NCBI RefSeq assembly: GCF_033898525.1
Contig: NZ_JAXAFJ010000008.1
Coordinates: 1-64,000 of the forward strand
DNA from: Flaviflagellibacter rhizophilus
Lineage (GTDB): Bacteria; Pseudomonadota; Alphaproteobacteria; Rhizobiales; Methylopilaceae
Length of the DNA stretch: 64,000 nt
Reading direction: 5' to 3'
Both the position numbers and the translations under genes were made by a program. Positions 61,344 through 64,000 of the stretch are shown piece by piece. Numbering within the stretch: position 1 is the first letter of the stretch; every line of letters begins with the position of its first letter. The notes below the pieces were generated by a model that was not told the DNA's origin, made no database searches, and worked only from the letters and a program-made list of their open reading frames with translations.

Positions 61344-62120
61344 ATGTTGCAAACCGGACTGCTCGATATCCGCCACGTCTCGAAGATGTTCACCGTCGAT
61401 GCGCGGCCTGTGCATGCGTTGCGCGACGTGTCCCTGAGGGTGGAGCCTGGTGAATTTGTCAGCCTTGTCGGTGCGTCCGGCTGCGGCAAGTCCACTTTGC
61501 TGCGTCTGGTCGCCGGGCTCGATACACCGGACGAAGGTTCCATCGCGGTCGACGGCCAAGCCGTGAACGCCCCGAGCCTCAAGCGCGGCATCGTCTTCCA
61601 GGATCATCGCCTGTTTCCGTGGCTGAGCGTGCTCGACAATGTGCTGCTCGGCCTGCACAAGGCGGACGCAACGGCGGCGCAGCGGTTGCAGCGAGCAGCG
61701 GAACTGATCTCGCTGGTGGGCCTGGCCGGCTTTGAGAACGCCTTCCCGCATCAATTGTCCGGCGGAATGGCGCAGCGGGCCGCCATTGCCCGCTCACTGG
61801 CGCCAAGCCCCGAGGTTCTGCTTCTCGACGAGCCGCTGGGCGCCCTGGATTCGCTCACGCGCAGTCATTTGCAGGAGGAATTGCTGCGCATCTGGCGCCA
61901 TCAGAGAACCACCATGCTGATGGTCACTCACGACGTGGAGGAGGCGATCTTCCTATCGGATCGCGTGGTGCTGCTGGGATCCCGACCGGGGCACATCCGA
62001 ACGCAGATTTCGGTGAACCTACCGCATCCACGCCGACGCGCGAGCGCCCAAGTCATCGCCATAAAGGAACATCTGCTGGATCTTCTCGCAGGAGAAACAC
62101 AGACGAGGGTAGCAGTGTGA
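61344..62120 (+). CDS. ABC transporter ATPase (SsuB/TauB-like)
   Basis: 258 residues. Walker A GASGCGKST, Q-loop in IVFQDHRLFPW, signature LSGGMAQR, Walker B VLLLDEPLGALD, switch TMLMVTHDVEEA. This is the standard NitT/TauT-type ATPase. It closes the operon of binding protein, thioredoxin-like, flavoprotein, ferredoxin, two permeases and ATPase. Confidence 0.93.
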   Translation: MLQTGLLDIRHVSKMFTVDARPVHALRDVSLRVEPGEFVSLVGASGCGKSTLLRLVAGLDTPDEGSIAVDGQAVNAPSLKRGIVFQDHRLFPWLSVLDNVLLGLHKADATAAQRLQRAAELISLVGLAGFENAFPHQLSGGMAQRAAIARSLAPSPEVLLLDEPLGALDSLTRSHLQEELLRIWRHQRTTMLMVTHDVEEAIFLSDRVVLLGSRPGHIRTQISVNLPHPRRRASAQVIAIKEHLLDLLAGETQTRVAV

Positions 62121-62197
62121 GCTCGCCCTGCGCCCGACCGTTCACACTCCGGTGCAGGAGGACGAGAACAGGGCTCAGACGTTCCCTGCTACTCAGC

Positions 62198-62227
62198 ATC
62201 ATGATCCGCGTGTCCGGGGTTCGAGTC
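62198..62227 (+). repeat. tRNA-Met fragment, direct copy of 41817-41846
   Basis: Thirty bases running from an anticodon loop ATCATGA through GATCCGCGTGTCC and GGGGTTCGAGTC. Compared with 41817 only two positions differ. After this point the sequences diverge and the acceptor strand is lost. Candidate second attachment-site scar of the 41.8-62.2 kb segment. Confidence 0.65.
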
Positions 62228-62488
62228 ACAGCGCCACGATTTAACGACGACATCGGGCGGGCCGGCTGGACAGGATGCCCTGCCGTTCTGCAAAACGAAG
62301 GGAGGATTGCGCGCGAGACTACCTTCGCCGAAAAGCGGGCTCGGCTTCGTCTCCTCTTACGCTTGGGCAAGAATTGGAGGCCCGAACGAGCCGGATAATT
62401 ACAGGCTCGTCGTTCCCTTCAAGCCGCCGCCAGATTCCGAAGGCCGCATCTCAAAGGCTCTTCAGGCGATCGGCGCCACGCCGGTGAA
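62228..62488. other. Non-coding stretch
   Basis: 260 bases beyond the second tRNA fragment with no convincing gene, RNA or hairpin. Confidence 0.35.
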
Positions 62489-63307
62489 TCAGCGCGTTCG
62501 AAGGCCAGCAGGGCTCAACATCCCCAAAGCCTTCCTTCTGGCACGCCCTATGATCGTTGGCGCCGGCTTCGGCTTGAGATCTTGGGCAGCCACTGAATAG
62601 CGGAAATCGTCAGCGGCCTGCAGGGCTCCTTGAGGCAGAAGGTATCGATCCAGCCCGAAGCGAGACCGCATATCCGCCCAAGGCACATACTTGTCGGTGT
62701 GGCTCGCCAGGTGGCAGATAAAATTCTCGTCATGCCGTTTCGTGAAGTGATAAGGGCGCGCATTGAAGGCTAGGTGGTCGAGGATCGCGACGGCCGACGT
62801 GTTGAGCATCCCGCGCCGCTCCAGCACGTAAACGAAAGCCTCTTGGTCGCTGTTAAGCGTCGTGTACATGCCGAAACGATCTGCGTCCCACCAGTCTCGA
62901 ACCGCCTTTCCGTCCGCACTCAAGACATCCTCCAGAACCTCGATTGCTCGCGGCGTGTTGCGGACGAAGTAAAGGCCAGCGTTGATGTAGGACCATTGCC
63001 CCTTCAGGTTTACGGGGCTGCGACAGAAGATGAAGTCTGCCGACCCGGCTCCCTCAATGATGGCTTCCAGCGTCTTGCTGTGGTCCATGAAGAAGGCGTC
63101 ATCATCGACCCAGAAGACCCACTCAGCTCTCGACCGCTTTAACACGCCGATCGCCGCCATTGTCTTCTGATCGAACGGTGATAGCAGCCGATAGGGCGTG
63201 GCGTCGAAGAGGTAATCATACCCGTGCCGCTCGCAGTAGACCGCGTGATTGATCGCGGCGGGTGAGCCGGGCTTCGTGTGTGATGACAGGACCAGTACGG
63301 AAGACAT
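62489..63307 (-). CDS. Glycosyltransferase-like protein (GT34/GMA12-type)
   Basis: 272 residues from ATG 63307, with AGGAGGGG just upstream. The N-terminus VLVLSSHTKPGSPAAINHAVYCERHGYDYLF and the D-x-D metal motif in VFWVDDDAFFMDH recall galactosyl/mannosyltransferases of the GMA12/MNN10 family. No signal peptide or membrane segment. Acceptor and donor unknown; it may decorate surface polysaccharide. Confidence 0.7.
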   Translation of the reverse strand: MSSVLVLSSHTKPGSPAAINHAVYCERHGYDYLFDATPYRLLSPFDQKTMAAIGVLKRSRAEWVFWVDDDAFFMDHSKTLEAIIEGAGSADFIFCRSPVNLKGQWSYINAGLYFVRNTPRAIEVLEDVLSADGKAVRDWWDADRFGMYTTLNSDQEAFVYVLERRGMLNTSAVAILDHLAFNARPYHFTKRHDENFICHLASHTDKYVPWADMRSRFGLDRYLLPQGALQAADDFRYSVAAQDLKPKPAPTIIGRARRKALGMLSPAGLRTR

Positions 63308-63528
63308 GACCCCTCCTAGATAGCGGTTTTCTCGCAGGACCTCGTCCCGCTCCTCAGCCGGCGCTTCATCTGTTGTTTCAAACGCTGCGGCGTATCGCAA
63401 CCCCTGCGTGCATTCCGGCGGGAAAGGCTCATCTCGCGAGGCAGGATAGGCAGAGCTGGTGTCAGACCGGCGCCAGGGGGCTGCGAACGATCTTGCTTTA
63501 GCGGCTGGAACTGACGAGCAGTCTGCTC
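63308..63528. other. Intergenic stretch
   Basis: 220 bases between two leftward genes; carries the ribosome site AGGAGGGG of the glycosyltransferase gene. No other element seen. Confidence 0.35.
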
Positions 63529-64000
63529 TCAGGCCACCCGGATCGATTCCTGGCGCTCGCTGCCCAGGAACGCGGCGATCTCCGGTGCGGGCACCGGGCG
63601 GCTGAAGAGGAAGCCCTGTACGCCGCAGACGCTGCGTTCGGCGGAGATCACCACCAGCTGCTGCTGCGTCTCCACGCCCTCGACGATGACGTCCATTCCA
63701 AGATCGGCGCTGAGGCGGGCGACCCCGCGCAGCAGGGTCATGGCGCGGGGCTCGACCTCGATGCCGACCAGGAAGGAGCGGTCGATCTTCACCTTGTCGA
63801 GGTGGAAGGACTGCAGGTAGCTGAGGCTGGAATAGCCGGTGCCGAAATCGTCCAGTGCAATCCGCACCCCGAGCGATTGCAGCCGTTCGAGTGAGAGGCG
63901 GATCGTCGGCGTGTCCTGGAGCAGCACCGTCTCGGTGATCTCAAGTTCCAGCCGCTCGGGCGAGAGACCGGCGTCCGCCAGCGCCGCGCGCACGGTGCTC
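63529..64000 (-). CDS. EAL-domain cyclic di-GMP phosphodiesterase, C-terminal part (5' end outside window)
   Basis: The frame is open to the right edge, so only the last 156 residues are seen. The EAL domain motifs RLELEITETVLLQD, ALDDFGTGYSSLSYL, VKIDRSFLV and DVIVEGVET are intact, including the DDFGTG metal-binding and the V-E-G-V-E-T catalytic loop. The domain is followed by a short tail. GGDEF or sensor domains upstream cannot be seen. It would lower cyclic di-GMP, opposite to the GGDEF protein at 51612. Confidence 0.92.
   Translation of the reverse strand, partial: STVRAALADAGLSPERLELEITETVLLQDTPTIRLSLERLQSLGVRIALDDFGTGYSSLSYLQSFHLDKVKIDRSFLVGIEVEPRAMTLLRGVARLSADLGMDVIVEGVETQQQLVVISAERSVCGVQGFLFSRPVPAPEIAAFLGSERQESIRVA

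Noticed and set aside
1..64000. CRISPR array
   Set aside because: No regularly spaced short direct repeats with unique spacers were seen; the only tandem repeats are the Ig-like units and the two 32-base units at 40991-41054.

Overview
The window comes from a high-GC alphaproteobacterium, most likely Hyphomicrobiales (Rhizobiales). The pointers are Omp25-type outer-membrane beta-barrels, a DUF6894 protein, Tad-type pilus proteins, an RhtX-type siderophore permease, and many Tat or Sec signal peptides of rhizobial character. The genus cannot be fixed from sequence alone.

Layout. (1) 1-8.6 kb: the 3' end of a giant BapA-like adhesin followed by its type I secretion system (TolC, ABC ATPase, HlyD adaptor) and an alpha/beta hydrolase, all in one tight operon. 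(2) 8.6-11.8 kb: a 1053-residue protein with an unusual N-terminal half and a MurF-like Mur ligase C-terminal half. (3) 12-15 kb: TadE- and TadG-like pilus proteins, a DUF6894 protein and a hypothetical. (4) 15.3-17.3 kb: an AraC regulator, then the wreck of an HNH nuclease and a truncated serine recombinase. (5) 17.3-21.2 kb: a LysR-controlled divergent cluster (alpha/beta hydrolase, SDR, cupin, cyclophilin-fold protein). (6) 21.2-28.1 kb: a gene graveyard with pairs of decayed paralogues (SRAP peptidase, zinc-ribbon protein, a GVWLRGPHY protein) around two Omp25-like genes, one of them a triple beta-barrel fusion. (7) 28.6-32.4 kb: paoABC-type molybdenum aldehyde oxidoreductase. (8) 32.6-38.1 kb: first siderophore-uptake set (AraC regulator, TonB receptor, Tat-exported binding protein, ferric-siderophore reductase). 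(9) 38.3-40.1 kb: umuDC, with umuC broken by one in-frame amber codon. (10) 40.1-42.2 kb: non-coding stretch with inverted and direct repeats and the 3' half of a tRNA-Met gene. (11) 42.2-47.2 kb: second siderophore-uptake set (RhtX-like MFS, small protein, TonB receptor, AraC regulator). (12) 47.3-51.3 kb: a RiPP locus with a lasso-type leader and lasso-type B1/B2 proteins but no lasso cyclase. (13) 51.6-55.9 kb: diguanylate cyclase and two MFS exporters. (14) 56.0-62.1 kb: a sulfonate-type ABC operon carrying a flavoprotein/ferredoxin pair and a thioredoxin-like protein. (15) 62.2-64 kb: a second tRNA-Met fragment, a glycosyltransferase-like protein and the end of an EAL protein.

The most interesting object is the 47.3-51.3 kb RiPP locus. 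A 28-residue peptide carries an exact YxxPxL leader motif of lasso precursors but has no Asp or Glu anywhere, so it cannot form a lasso macrolactam. In agreement, the locus has the RRE protein (B1), the leader peptidase (B2), an HPr-kinase-like enzyme, a formyltransferase and a nucleotidyltransferase, but no asparagine-synthetase-like cyclase. I infer a leader-dependent, uncyclised, tailored peptide product. The segment 41.8-62.2 kb, which holds this locus, lies between two direct copies of the 3' part of tRNA-Met (28 of 30 bases identical), consistent with an old integrated island.
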